Assembly: GCA_946482335.1 (NCBI GenBank)
Contig: CAMLRG010000065.1
Span: 1 to 27,920, forward strand
Reading direction: 5' to 3'
From: an uncultured Duganella sp.
Lineage (GTDB): Bacteria; Pseudomonadota; Gammaproteobacteria; Burkholderiales; Burkholderiaceae
Length of the DNA: 27,920 nucleotides
The notes below the pieces were generated by a model that did no database searches, was not told where the DNA came from, and saw only the letters and a list, made by a program, of their open reading frames with translations. Position numbers and translations under genes: made by a program. Positions 9,647-16,823 of this stretch are shown in pieces. Positions within the stretch are counted from its first letter, which is position 1, and each line of letters opens with the position of its first letter.

Positions 9647-9674
9647 AAAACGGCACTTCGGTGCCGTTTTTTTT
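9647..9674 (+). terminator. Intrinsic terminator of receptor 2
   Basis: AAAACGGCAC / GTGCCGTTTT with an extra-stable TTCG tetraloop, followed by further T (eight in all), 21 bases after the stop codon. Confidence 0.95.
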
Positions 9675-10101
9675 CGCCCGGCCTTGTAACCGCCAGGGTT
9701 CCCTCGGCAACGGGCAAACGTTGAAACTGTCGTAGAAATAAGACACAAATGATGTAAAACAAGTCATTCATGGAATAATATTCAACTGAGTTAACGCCAA
9801 TTCCCCGTTTTAAATTCGGTCACCCCTATTGATTGCCGAATCCTCAACAAGCCATATTGGTGCATTACTGCGCCGAAGTTGGTCACATCCAGCGGCTTTC
9901 CCCGCCAATCCAGCATCTTCTCACAGCAGTGCACGCTACCTGCCTTCAACATTGACATAAATTCCACCGAAGTGATCTCATACCGCATGGAAAAAACGTT
10001 TGGCGTTCTTTTTCATTGGCGTCCATCCGTGGGCATCAAACAAGCAACAGTGCTGTAACCGCTGGGAACCGCACTGATCTTCAATGAGGGAGTTTATAAA
10101 A
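9675..10101. other. Long spacer before receptor 3 with lower-GC sequence
   Basis: About 430 bases between the receptor 2 terminator and the receptor 3 start, visibly richer in A/T than the flanks. It contains a 65-codon leftward open frame (9791-9988) and, at its end, AGGGAG (10087-10092), the ribosome-binding site of receptor 3. The stretch near 9800-9830 reads like the end of a decayed mobile element, but no terminal repeats or transposase motifs can be shown. No clear sigma70 promoter was identified. Confidence 0.4.
9791..9988 (-). CDS. Small open frame of unknown function, possibly a remnant
   Basis: An ATG-initiated frame of 65 codons (beginning MRYEITSVEF, ending TEFKTGNWR) lies in the AT-richer spacer, opposite to the receptors. 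It has two adjacent Cys, no signal peptide, no membrane segment, and no Shine-Dalgarno before its ATG. I do not recognise the family. It could be a fragment of a lost gene or mobile element, or a chance frame. Its only support is that it is open and lies in sequence not otherwise used. Confidence 0.2.
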   Translation of the reverse strand: MRYEITSVEFMSMLKAGSVHCCEKMLDWRGKPLDVTNFGAVMHQYGLLRIRQSIGVTEFKTGNWR

Positions 10102-13014
10102 ATGATGGTGGAAAACATTCTGTCCCGTTCCGTTCGCCTGGTTTGCGCCGGCGGTATGGCGCTGGGCGTTTCGGCTGCGTTCGCGCAAGATGCGCAACAA
10201 CCGATGCAAAAAGTGGAAGTTACCGGTTCGCGCATCCCGACCGCTAACCTCGAAGGCACCAGCCCGATCACCGTGCTGGGCGCGAAAGACATCAAGGTTG
10301 ATGGCGTCCGTAACGTCGAAAGCCTGCTGAACAACCTGCCGCAAGTATTCGCAGCGCAGACCGGCTCCGTGGCCAACGGTGCGACCGGTACCGCCACCGT
10401 CAACCTGCGTGGCCTGGGCTCCAACCGTACCCTGGTGCTGGTCAACGGCAAGCGCCTGCCATCCGGTTCCGCCGGCACTGCCGCAGCCGACTTGAACCAG
10501 ATCCCTACCGCCCTGGTGAAGCGCGTTGAAGTGCTGACCGGCGGTGCCGGCGCCGTGTACGGTGCCGACGCTGTGGCTGGTGTGGTCAACTTCATCATGG
10601 AAGACAAGTTCGAAGGCGTGCGCGTCGACCTGAACTACTCTGGTTACAACCACTCCCAGAAGGGCACTGGCGGCGTTGCCGACATCGTGGCTGGCCGCGC
10701 CAAGACCAATGCCAACGAATTCAAGGTTCCTGGCGACAAGGACTTCGACGGCATCTCCAAAGACGCTTCCCTGTTGATCGGTGGCAACTTCGACAACAAC
10801 AAGGGTAACGCCACCCTGTTCTTCTCGTACAAGAAAGAGCACGAGCTGCTGCAATCGGAGCGCGACTGGTCCGCTTGCGCCCTGTCTTCCTCCAAGGCCG
10901 GCTTTGCCTGCGGCGGTTCCTCGACTTCCGCGACCGGCCGTCTGACCAACACCAAGACCGGCGTGGCGTACACCACCGACGCCGCTGGCAACCCACGCGT
11001 CTACAGCAACGCAACCGACCTGTACAACTACGGCCCGATCAACCACCTGCAGCGCCCTGACGAGCGTTATGGCTTCAGCGCATCGGTCAAGTACGACGTG
11101 ACCGACAAGGTGCGCGTGTACGGCGACTTCGCCTTCCACGACGACCGCACCGACGCACAGATCGCCCCAGGCGGCATCTTCGGTAACGTCTACACCATCC
11201 GTTACGACAACCCGTTCCTGACCTCGGCAATGCGCTCGGCCCTGTCGCTGAACGCGCCTGGCGACGAAACCGACGTCGTGATCCAGCGCCGTAACGTCGA
11301 AGGCGGCGGCCGCGTAGCCTTCTTCTCCAACACTTCCTTCCGCTCCCTGTTCGGCGTGAAGGGCGAGATCGGCCCATGGCAGTACGACGTGTTCGCACAG
11401 ACTTCCAAAGTGCGTTCCGCCGGCTCGTCCAACAACTACTTCTCGAAAGACCGCGGCGCCAAGGCGCTGGACATCGTCAACGTGAACGGCGTGGCAACTT
11501 GCGCCTCCGTTGTCAACGGCACCGACCCGAACTGCGTACCTTACAACCCGTTCAAAGTCGGCGGCGTGACCCAGGAAATGCTGGACTACATCCAGATCCC
11601 TGGCCAGACCTTCGGCCACACTGCACAGACCATCCAGGGCGCGACCATCGCTGCCGACCTGGGCGAATACGGCATCAAGCTGCCATCCTCGTCCAACGGC
11701 ATCGGCGTGTCCTTCGGTCTGGAGCGTCGTACCGAAGAGATGGTGCTGAATCCTGACGGCCCATCGCAGAACTTCGACCTGGACGGCTCGGGTGGCCCAA
11801 CCACTCCTGTGTCCGGCAAGTACACTGTGAAGGACATCTTCGCTGAAACCCGTCTGCCGATCCTGGAAGACAAGCCATTCGCCAAGATGCTGGCAGCTAA
11901 CGCCTCGTTCCGTCGCACCGACATCGACACCGGCGTGAAAGCCAACACCTACGGTGCGGGCCTGGAGTGGGCACCAGTGGACATGATCAAGGTCCGCGGC
12001 TCCTACCAGAAAGCGGTGCGTGCACCGAACATCATTGAACTGTTCTCGCCATCCGGCAACAACCTGTTCGACATGGACGCTGACCCATGCGCAGGCGCAA
12101 CTCCGTCCGCTTCGCTGGCAGAGTGCGCACGCACCGGCGTGACCGCAGCCCAGTACGGCAAGATCCAGGATTCCCCAGGCGGCCAGTACAACTTCCTGGC
12201 AGGCGGCAATCCTAAGCTGAACCCAGAGAAGTCCAAGTCCAAGACCCTGGGCCTGGTGATCCAGCCGATGCCTAACCTGTCCTTCACCGTGGACTACTTC
12301 GACATCAAGGTGGAAGACACCATCTCCAACGTTTCGCCAGAAACGACCCTGGAGAAGTGCATGGCCACCGGCGATTCGAAGTTCTGCTCGCAGATTACCC
12401 GTGACTCCCTGGGTACCCTGTGGCTGCTGCCTCAGGCATCGATCGTTGGCACCAACACCAACATCGGTACCCTGGCAACCAAGGGTGTAGACTTCGGCGC
12501 GAACTACTCGATGAAGCTGCCTAACGCCATGGGCCGTCTGGGCTTCGCATTCAACGGCACCCTGCTGGACACCTTCGAAGTTGAAGAGCTGCCAGGCGAC
12601 GGTTCCTACGACTGCGTAGGCTACTACAACGGCGCCGGCAAGTGCGGCCAGCCACGTCCTGAATGGCGTCACAAGCTGCGCGGCACCTGGGAAACCCCAT
12701 GGGGCGTAGCAGTGGCAATGACCTGGCGTCACTTCGGCAGCACCCTGCTGGAAAAAGCCAGCGACAACCCGCTGCTGAAGGGCACCGTCAACGAAGTTGA
12801 CCGCAAGCTGCCACGTATCAACTACCTGGACCTGCATGCTGCCTACAACATGACCCGCAACATCTCGCTGTCGGCAGGTATCAACAACGTGCTGGACAAA
12901 GACCCACCAATCACCTCCCAGATTGGTACCGGCCAGGGTAACGGCAACACCTTCCCATCGATGTACGACGCGATGGGCCGCAAGATCTTCCTGAACATGA
13001 CTGCCAAGTTCTAA
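10102..13014 (+). CDS. TonB-dependent outer-membrane receptor 3
   Basis: A 970-residue outer-membrane receptor. The signal peptide ends around residue 28 (SAAFA), followed by MQKVEVTGSRIPTANLEGTSPITVL. Plug motifs include VNLRGLGSNRTLVLVNGKRLPSG, VKRVEVLTGGAGAVYGADAVAGVVNFIM. The barrel contains a repeated family segment KVRGSYQKAVRAPNIIELFSP and ends in FLNMTAKF. The ATG at 10102 is spaced 9 bases from AGGGAG. An in-frame ATG at 10084 would place that ribosome-binding site inside the gene and was rejected. Codon choice differs from receptors 1 and 2, with many CGT, CCA, CCT, GCA and GTT codons, as in strongly expressed genes or a gene of different history. The ligand is unknown. It converges on the hydroxylase pair and shares their terminator. 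Confidence 0.95.
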   Translation: MMVENILSRSVRLVCAGGMALGVSAAFAQDAQQPMQKVEVTGSRIPTANLEGTSPITVLGAKDIKVDGVRNVESLLNNLPQVFAAQTGSVANGATGTATVNLRGLGSNRTLVLVNGKRLPSGSAGTAAADLNQIPTALVKRVEVLTGGAGAVYGADAVAGVVNFIMEDKFEGVRVDLNYSGYNHSQKGTGGVADIVAGRAKTNANEFKVPGDKDFDGISKDASLLIGGNFDNNKGNATLFFSYKKEHELLQSERDWSACALSSSKAGFACGGSSTSATGRLTNTKTGVAYTTDAAGNPRVYSNATDLYNYGPINHLQRPDERYGFSASVKYDVTDKVRVYGDFAFHDDRTDAQIAPGGIFGNVYTIRYDNPFLTSAMRSALSLNAPGDETDVVIQRRNVEGGGRVAFFSNTSFRSLFGVKGEIGPWQYDVFAQTSKVRSAGSSNNYFSKDRGAKALDIVNVNGVATCASVVNGTDPNCVPYNPFKVGGVTQEMLDYIQIPGQTFGHTAQTIQGATIAADLGEYGIKLPSSSNGIGVSFGLERRTEEMVLNPDGPSQNFDLDGSGGPTTPVSGKYTVKDIFAETRLPILEDKPFAKMLAANASFRRTDIDTGVKANTYGAGLEWAPVDMIKVRGSYQKAVRAPNIIELFSPSGNNLFDMDADPCAGATPSASLAECARTGVTAAQYGKIQDSPGGQYNFLAGGNPKLNPEKSKSKTLGLVIQPMPNLSFTVDYFDIKVEDTISNVSPETTLEKCMATGDSKFCSQITRDSLGTLWLLPQASIVGTNTNIGTLATKGVDFGANYSMKLPNAMGRLGFAFNGTLLDTFEVEELPGDGSYDCVGYYNGAGKCGQPRPEWRHKLRGTWETPWGVAVAMTWRHFGSTLLEKASDNPLLKGTVNEVDRKLPRINYLDLHAAYNMTRNISLSAGINNVLDKDPPITSQIGTGQGNGNTFPSMYDAMGRKIFLNMTAKF

Positions 13015-13024
13015 GATCTTCGAA

Positions 13025-13044
13025 GTGCCGCCCACGGGCGGCAC
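13025..13044. repeat. Stem-loop just after receptor 3
   Basis: GTGCCGCCC / GGGCGGCAC form a perfect 9-bp stem with a 2-base centre, 11 bases after the stop codon. It has no T-run of its own and sits just before the terminator, so it may protect the 3' end of the receptor transcript or help termination. Confidence 0.6.
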
Positions 13045-13049
13045 GGGTG

Positions 13050-13081
13050 AAAAAAAACCTCGCTTCGGCGAGGTTTTTTTT
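13050..13081. terminator. Bidirectional intrinsic terminator
   Basis: Eight A, CCTCGC, TTCG loop, GCGAGG, eight T: a fully symmetric terminator that works on both strands. It ends receptor 3 rightward and the hydroxylase operon leftward. Confidence 0.95.
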
Positions 13082-13123
13082 ATTGGGGGGTCTGGCCCTT
13101 GGGCCAGGCCCCGGTTGACCGGT

Positions 13124-14290
13124 TTACATATCCCAATCCGCCCCGGCCCCGCCCCGGAATGCATCGATCGCCTGCAGCATCGACCCCACCAGCTGCTGCT
13201 CCTTCGGATTCAATTCCGGCCGCCAGATTTCCAGCAGCAGGATCACTCGCGTCTCATTGCTGCGGTTCCAGGCTTCATGCTCGATGGTGTCGTCGAACAC
13301 CCAGGCCTTGCCTTCTTCCCAGGTGCGCGTCTCATTCCCCACCCGCAGCTGGCAATTCGGCGGCACCACCAGCGGCAAATGCACGATCAGGCGCGTATTG
13401 ATGATGCCCGTATGCGGCGGGATATGCGCCCCCGGCCGCAGCAGCGAAAACAGCACGCTGGGCGAGCGGCCCGGGATACGCGGCAGCGGAACCCGCTCCA
13501 TCGCCGCCATGGTGGCCGGGCAGCGCGCCGCGTTGTCCGCGTTCAGCTTGCCGTCTTCCCATAGGTAGAAAGCGCTCCAATCGCGATTGTTGTGCATGCC
13601 GCCCCGGTTCAGTTGCGGGCGGTTCGGATCGGGCTTGATATAGGGCTGGAAGGCTTCATGGTCCTTCAGCACTTCCAGCACTTCGGCGCGGATGGCCGGC
13701 GTGGCCGCTTCCAGTTCCTTCAGCCAGGGGAAGTCGGCATTGTCGAAATACTGTACCTGCGGCAAGCCCGGAAAGTAATACAGGCGCGGCTGCTGCAGGT
13801 AGATCTGCTTCTTGCCCAGCAATAGGTCCAGCGAGGCGCGGAAGCGCGCCGCCTCGGGTGCGTCGTCCAGGCCGGCCTGCGCCAGTTGCTCCATCAGGTG
13901 GCCTTCAAAGCTGCCGGCCGCCTTGTCCACGATCTGCTGCGCGCGCTGCACCAGCGGCTGCAACGGCGCCGGCGCCGGCCGCGGCGCGGCGCGCAGGATG
14001 GCCCGCGCATAGTTGGCGGCGCCGTGCAGGTCGCCGCTGGCGGCCAGCACTTCGGCTTTCAGCGCCAGCACTTGCAGGTTGGCCGGCTCGTAGGCAAGTG
14101 CCTGGTCCAGCGCCGCCAGGGCAGCCGGGTGGTCGCCCATCCCGACGCAGGCGTGGGCCAGGCCGAAATACACGGACGCATCGCCATGGCCGGCCGCGGC
14201 CAATTGTTCGAAGCACGGCCGCGCGGACGCGGCATCGCCGCGGCGCAAGGCCGCCATGCCGGCATCCGCCAGCGCAGCTACATCTATCAT
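13124..14290 (-). CDS. Aspartyl/asparaginyl beta-hydroxylase family protein with N-terminal TPR-like repeats (A)
   Basis: A cytoplasmic protein of 388 residues. Residues 1-125 are Ala-rich helical repeats of tetratricopeptide type. Residues about 165-360 form the Asp/Asn beta-hydroxylase domain (PF05118 type), a non-haem Fe(II), 2-oxoglutarate oxygenase. Visible active-site elements are the iron ligand H293 in HIPPHTG, the second iron ligand H338 in FDDTIEHEAW and R348, expected to bind 2-oxoglutarate. The stretch GNETRTWEEGKAWVFDD closely parallels human ASPH. The substrate is not known: a protein side chain, a peptide or a lipid-linked acyl chain (as in LpxO) are all possible. The ATG at 14290 follows AGGACA and sits 9 bases after the stop of paralogue B, so the two are one operon. 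Proximity to TonB-dependent receptors hints at a role in uptake or modification of their ligand, by inference only. Confidence 0.88.
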   Translation of the reverse strand: MIDVAALADAGMAALRRGDAASARPCFEQLAAAGHGDASVYFGLAHACVGMGDHPAALAALDQALAYEPANLQVLALKAEVLAASGDLHGAANYARAILRAAPRPAPAPLQPLVQRAQQIVDKAAGSFEGHLMEQLAQAGLDDAPEAARFRASLDLLLGKKQIYLQQPRLYYFPGLPQVQYFDNADFPWLKELEAATPAIRAEVLEVLKDHEAFQPYIKPDPNRPQLNRGGMHNNRDWSAFYLWEDGKLNADNAARCPATMAAMERVPLPRIPGRSPSVLFSLLRPGAHIPPHTGIINTRLIVHLPLVVPPNCQLRVGNETRTWEEGKAWVFDDTIEHEAWNRSNETRVILLLEIWRPELNPKEQQLVGSMLQAIDAFRGGAGADWDM

Positions 14291-14299
14291 TGTTTGTCC

Positions 14300-15478
14300 T
14301 TACAGGTCGAAGCCGCCACTGCCCTGGGCAAAGGCATTGATGCCACGGGTCATCTCCGTGATCATAGCCCGTTCCGCTTCGGAAAGGTGGGGATGCCAGG
14401 TGTCGAAGATCAGCACCACGCGCAGCTTGTCGCTGTCGTTCCAGGCTTCATGCTCGATGGTGTCGTCGAAAGCCCAGGTCTTGCCGACCTGCCATTCACG
14501 CGTTTCGTTACCGACGCGGAAGCCGCAGCCAGCCGGCACGATCAGCGGCAAATGGCACACCAGCCGCGTATTGGCCACCCCGACGTGGGCCGGGATGCGC
14601 GTTTGCGGCTTGAGCAGGGAAAACATGGCATTGGGCGTACGGCCCGGCTGGTCCGGCTGCGGCACGTCCTTCAGCGCCGCCATGGTGCGCGGGGCGCGCG
14701 CCACATTGGCCGGTACCGGATCGCCATCCTTGAGCAAATGGAAGGCGCTCCAGCGCGGCGAGTTGTTCAATTCCGCGAACTGGTTGTGCGGCTGGTCGGC
14801 GCTATAGGTCAGGTAGGGCTCGAAGCCCTCCTCGCCTTCCAGGATCTGCAGGAATTCGTCACGGACCGCATCGGTCTGCGCATCGAGCGCCTCCATCCAG
14901 GGGAACAGCTTGCGGTCGAAGAACTGGATCGGCGCCAGGCCCGGGAAGAAGTAATTCATCGGCCGCGAATCGAAGCGCTGCTTGCGGCCGAACATCAGGT
15001 CCAGCGATTCGCGGAAGCGCTGGCTATGCTCGCCGCCCACGTCGCGCACCATCGGCGCCATATGGCTGTCGAGGAAGCTGCCGAACTGCTCGTTGTACTT
15101 ATCGCGGAAAGCGATCGCATGCGCGACGCGGCTGCGGAAATTCGGGTGCAGCTGGTCCATCGGCAGCGACACCTGGGTGGCGCCGCCGTAAGCCGCGGCC
15201 GCCGCATGTACCTTGCCCTGGCGTTCCAGCATTTCGCCGCGCATCAGCAGCGCCAGCATGTCGGACGGTGCCACGGTGAGGGCGCCTTTGAGGGCGGCTT
15301 CCTGCCCTGCGTCGTCGCCCAGGTTACGGCAGGCAACGGCCAGGTTGATCCATTGCTGCTGGTCCTTGCCATCGAGCTTGACCAAGCGTTCGAGCAACGC
15401 GCGCGCCTGCACCATATCGCCGGCCTGCACCGCGCGCTTCACGTCCGCCTCGAGGGCTGCCACTTCCTTGCTGTCCAC
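14300..15478 (-). CDS. Aspartyl/asparaginyl beta-hydroxylase family protein with N-terminal TPR-like repeats (B)
   Basis: A 392-residue paralogue of the downstream protein, first gene of the pair. Helical repeats occupy about 1-130. The oxygenase domain (about 175-365) carries the iron ligands in RIPAHVGVANTRL (about H298) and FDDTIEHEAW (about H343), plus the 2-oxoglutarate Arg in KLRVVLIFD. All three expected catalytic positions are present, so it should be active. No ATG is available near the start. The GTG at 15478 has GGAG 7 bases upstream, while the adjacent in-frame TTG at 15481 is too close to it. The two paralogues share the oxygenase half better than the repeats, as expected of a tandem duplication with diverged substrate recognition. 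aroG lies upstream on the same strand without a terminator between, so some readthrough is possible. Confidence 0.87.
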   Translation of the reverse strand: MDSKEVAALEADVKRAVQAGDMVQARALLERLVKLDGKDQQQWINLAVACRNLGDDAGQEAALKGALTVAPSDMLALLMRGEMLERQGKVHAAAAAYGGATQVSLPMDQLHPNFRSRVAHAIAFRDKYNEQFGSFLDSHMAPMVRDVGGEHSQRFRESLDLMFGRKQRFDSRPMNYFFPGLAPIQFFDRKLFPWMEALDAQTDAVRDEFLQILEGEEGFEPYLTYSADQPHNQFAELNNSPRWSAFHLLKDGDPVPANVARAPRTMAALKDVPQPDQPGRTPNAMFSLLKPQTRIPAHVGVANTRLVCHLPLIVPAGCGFRVGNETREWQVGKTWAFDDTIEHEAWNDSDKLRVVLIFDTWHPHLSEAERAMITEMTRGINAFAQGSGGFDL

Positions 15479-15504
15479 CAAACCGCTCCAATTGAAAGGC
15501 TTGC

Positions 15505-15533
15505 GCTATATTTCGCAATATTTCAAATTGTAA
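15505..15533 (-). promoter_or_regulatory. Possible promoter of the hydroxylase pair
   Basis: On the minus strand TTACAA (15533-15528), a 17-base spacer and TATAGC (15510-15505) would start transcription near 15498, about 20 bases before the GTG start. The hexamers match the consensus only moderately, and the area is A/T-rich. Confidence 0.35.
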
Positions 15534-15581
15534 CGGTCGGGATGGAGTCAAGCCACTATCTGTTGAAAACTAACGACAGCT

Positions 15582-16640
15582 TTACTCGCCTTTCAGGCGG
15601 CGCTTGCGCACCGCGTCCGCCAGGTTTTCCAGCACCGCCACGCTGGTCTCCCAATCGATGCAGCCATCGGTGATCGACTGGCCATAGGTCAGCTCCTTGC
15701 CCGGCACCAGGTCCTGGCGGCCCGCCACCAGGTGCGATTCCACCATCACGCCCACGATGCGGGTATCGCCGCCGGCCACTTGCGCGGCGATGTCGGCGCA
15801 CACCGGCACCTGGTTTTCCGGCTTCTTGGAGGAGTTGGCATGGGACGCGTCGATCATCAGGCGCGCCGCCAGGCCGTAGCCTGCGATCGCCTTGCAGGCA
15901 TCTTCCACGCTGGCCGCGTCATAGTTCGGGGTCTTGCCGCCGCGCAGGATGATGTGGCAATCCTCATTGCCGTTGGTCGACACGATGGCCGAGTGGCCGC
16001 CTTTGGTCACCGACAGGAAGTGGTGCGGCTGCGAGGCGGCCTTGATCGCTTCCACCGCGATCTTGGTATTGCCGTCGGTGCCGTTCTTGAAGCCCACCGG
16101 GCAGGACAGGCCGGAGGCCAGCTCGCGGTGCACTTGCGACTCGGTGGTGCGGGCACCGATCGCGCCCCAGGAGATCAGGTCGGCGATGTACTGCGGGCTG
16201 ATCACGTCCAGGAATTCAGTACCGGCCGGCAAGCCCAGCTCGTTGATGTCGCGCAGCAGTTCGCGCGCCATGCGCAAGCCATCGTTGATGCGGAAGCTGT
16301 TGTCCATGTAAGGGTCGTTGATCATGCCCTTCCAGCCCACAGTGGTGCGGGGCTTTTCGAAGTAGACGCGCATCACCACTTCCAGGTCGCCCTTCAGGCG
16401 TTCGCGCAGCGGCGCCAGGCGGCGTGCGTACTCCATCGCTGCTTTCGGGTCATGGATCGAGCAAGGACCGATCACCACCATCAAGCGGTCATCCTGGCCA
16501 TGCAGGATGCGGTGCAGGGCGACACGGGCATCGGAAGCGGTCTTGGAAGCCGCTTCGGTGCAAGGGAATTCGCGGATCAGGTGCGACGGTGGCGTCAACT
16601 CCTTCATTTCGCGAATGCGCAGGTCGTCGGTACGTTGCAT
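15582..16640 (-). CDS. aroG: 3-deoxy-7-phosphoheptulonate (DAHP) synthase, type I
   Basis: A cytoplasmic enzyme of 352 residues that condenses phosphoenolpyruvate and erythrose 4-phosphate, the first committed step to aromatic amino acids. Its length matches E. coli AroG (350). Visible motifs: metal ligand C60 in IGPCSIHD, substrate-binding RVYFEKPRTTVGWKG (91-105), GARTTESQVHRELASGLS (162-179), GFKNGTDG (183-190) and the metal-site DASHANSSKK. D145, P149 and S179 correspond to E. coli D146, P150 and S180, where substitutions relieve feedback inhibition by phenylalanine, so this enzyme is probably Phe-inhibited. The ATG at 16640 follows CAGGAG. Its transcript begins with a Phe-rich leader peptide and an attenuator, so synthesis also appears phenylalanine-controlled. 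No clear terminator follows the gene. Confidence 0.97.
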   Translation of the reverse strand: MQRTDDLRIREMKELTPPSHLIREFPCTEAASKTASDARVALHRILHGQDDRLMVVIGPCSIHDPKAAMEYARRLAPLRERLKGDLEVVMRVYFEKPRTTVGWKGMINDPYMDNSFRINDGLRMARELLRDINELGLPAGTEFLDVISPQYIADLISWGAIGARTTESQVHRELASGLSCPVGFKNGTDGNTKIAVEAIKAASQPHHFLSVTKGGHSAIVSTNGNEDCHIILRGGKTPNYDAASVEDACKAIAGYGLAARLMIDASHANSSKKPENQVPVCADIAAQVAGGDTRIVGVMVESHLVAGRQDLVPGKELTYGQSITDGCIDWETSVAVLENLADAVRKRRLKGE

Positions 16641-16662
16641 GATGCTTTCTCCTGGTATGAGT

Positions 16663-16690
16663 AAAAAAAAACCGCCATCTCTGGCGGTTT
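16663..16690 (-). terminator. Attenuator terminator in the aroG leader
   Basis: On the minus strand AAACCGCCA (16690-16682), loop GAGA and TGGCGGTTT (16677-16669) form a perfect 9-bp stem running into nine consecutive T (16671-16663). It lies about 20 bases before the aroG start, between the leader peptide and the ribosome-binding site, so it must be conditional. Default folding would stop transcription before aroG. Confidence 0.93.
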
Positions 16691-16725
16691 GTCTTGGTAT
16701 CTGCTGGGATCTCGTTGCTACGTGA

Positions 16726-16781
16726 ACCGGCCGCTACTCCACCGCCTTTGGGTTGGAATTGCTAAAGTAAAAAAAGCCGGT
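16726..16781 (-). promoter_or_regulatory. Alternative pairing elements of the aroG attenuator
   Basis: ACCGGC (16781-16776) lies between the two Phe runs of the leader peptide and pairs perfectly with GCCGGT (16731-16726). GGCGGT (16746-16741), just before the leader stop codon, pairs perfectly with ACCGCC (16688-16683), the upstream arm of the terminator. A ribosome stalled at the Phe codons would leave GGCGGT free to take ACCGCC, an antiterminator. A ribosome reaching the stop codon would cover GGCGGT and let the terminator form. Confidence 0.72.
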
Positions 16782-16799
16782 AAAGAAGTGCAGGTGCAT
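16734..16799 (-). CDS. Phe-rich leader peptide of aroG (attenuation sensor)
   Basis: A 21-codon frame starting at ATG 16799 and ending at TAG (16736-16734). It begins MHLHFFTGFFYF and ends SNSNPKAVE. Five Phe and one Tyr fall within eight consecutive codons, much like the pheL leader peptide of E. coli pheA. The ATG is preceded by GGAA at 6 bases spacing. An in-frame ATG at 16811 would add four residues but lies only about five bases from the predicted transcription start. Its job is not the peptide itself but ribosome stalling when charged tRNA-Phe is scarce. The order promoter, leader peptide, alternative hairpins, terminator, aroG is the textbook attenuation layout. Chance is unlikely given the coincidence of all parts. 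Confidence 0.88.
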   Translation of the reverse strand: MHLHFFTGFFYFSNSNPKAVE

Positions 16800-16823
16800 G
16801 ACGAGTTCCATTGATTTCGATCC

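Noticed and set aside
10084..10101. ATG start six codons upstream in receptor 3
   Set aside because: The AGGGAG that serves ATG 10102 would lie within the coding sequence, and no ribosome-binding site precedes 10084.
3425..10101. Fur boxes or a cobalamin riboswitch before the receptor genes
   Set aside because: By eye no GATAATGATAATC-like palindrome or B12-box was found in any of the three leaders, so iron or cobalamin uptake is not supported.
13091..13122. Small GC-rich palindromes (TGGCCCTTGGGCCA and CCGGTTGACCGG) after the bidirectional terminator
   Set aside because: Short and common in DNA of this base composition. They could be part of the same repeat style as 18512-18564, but there is too little to claim.
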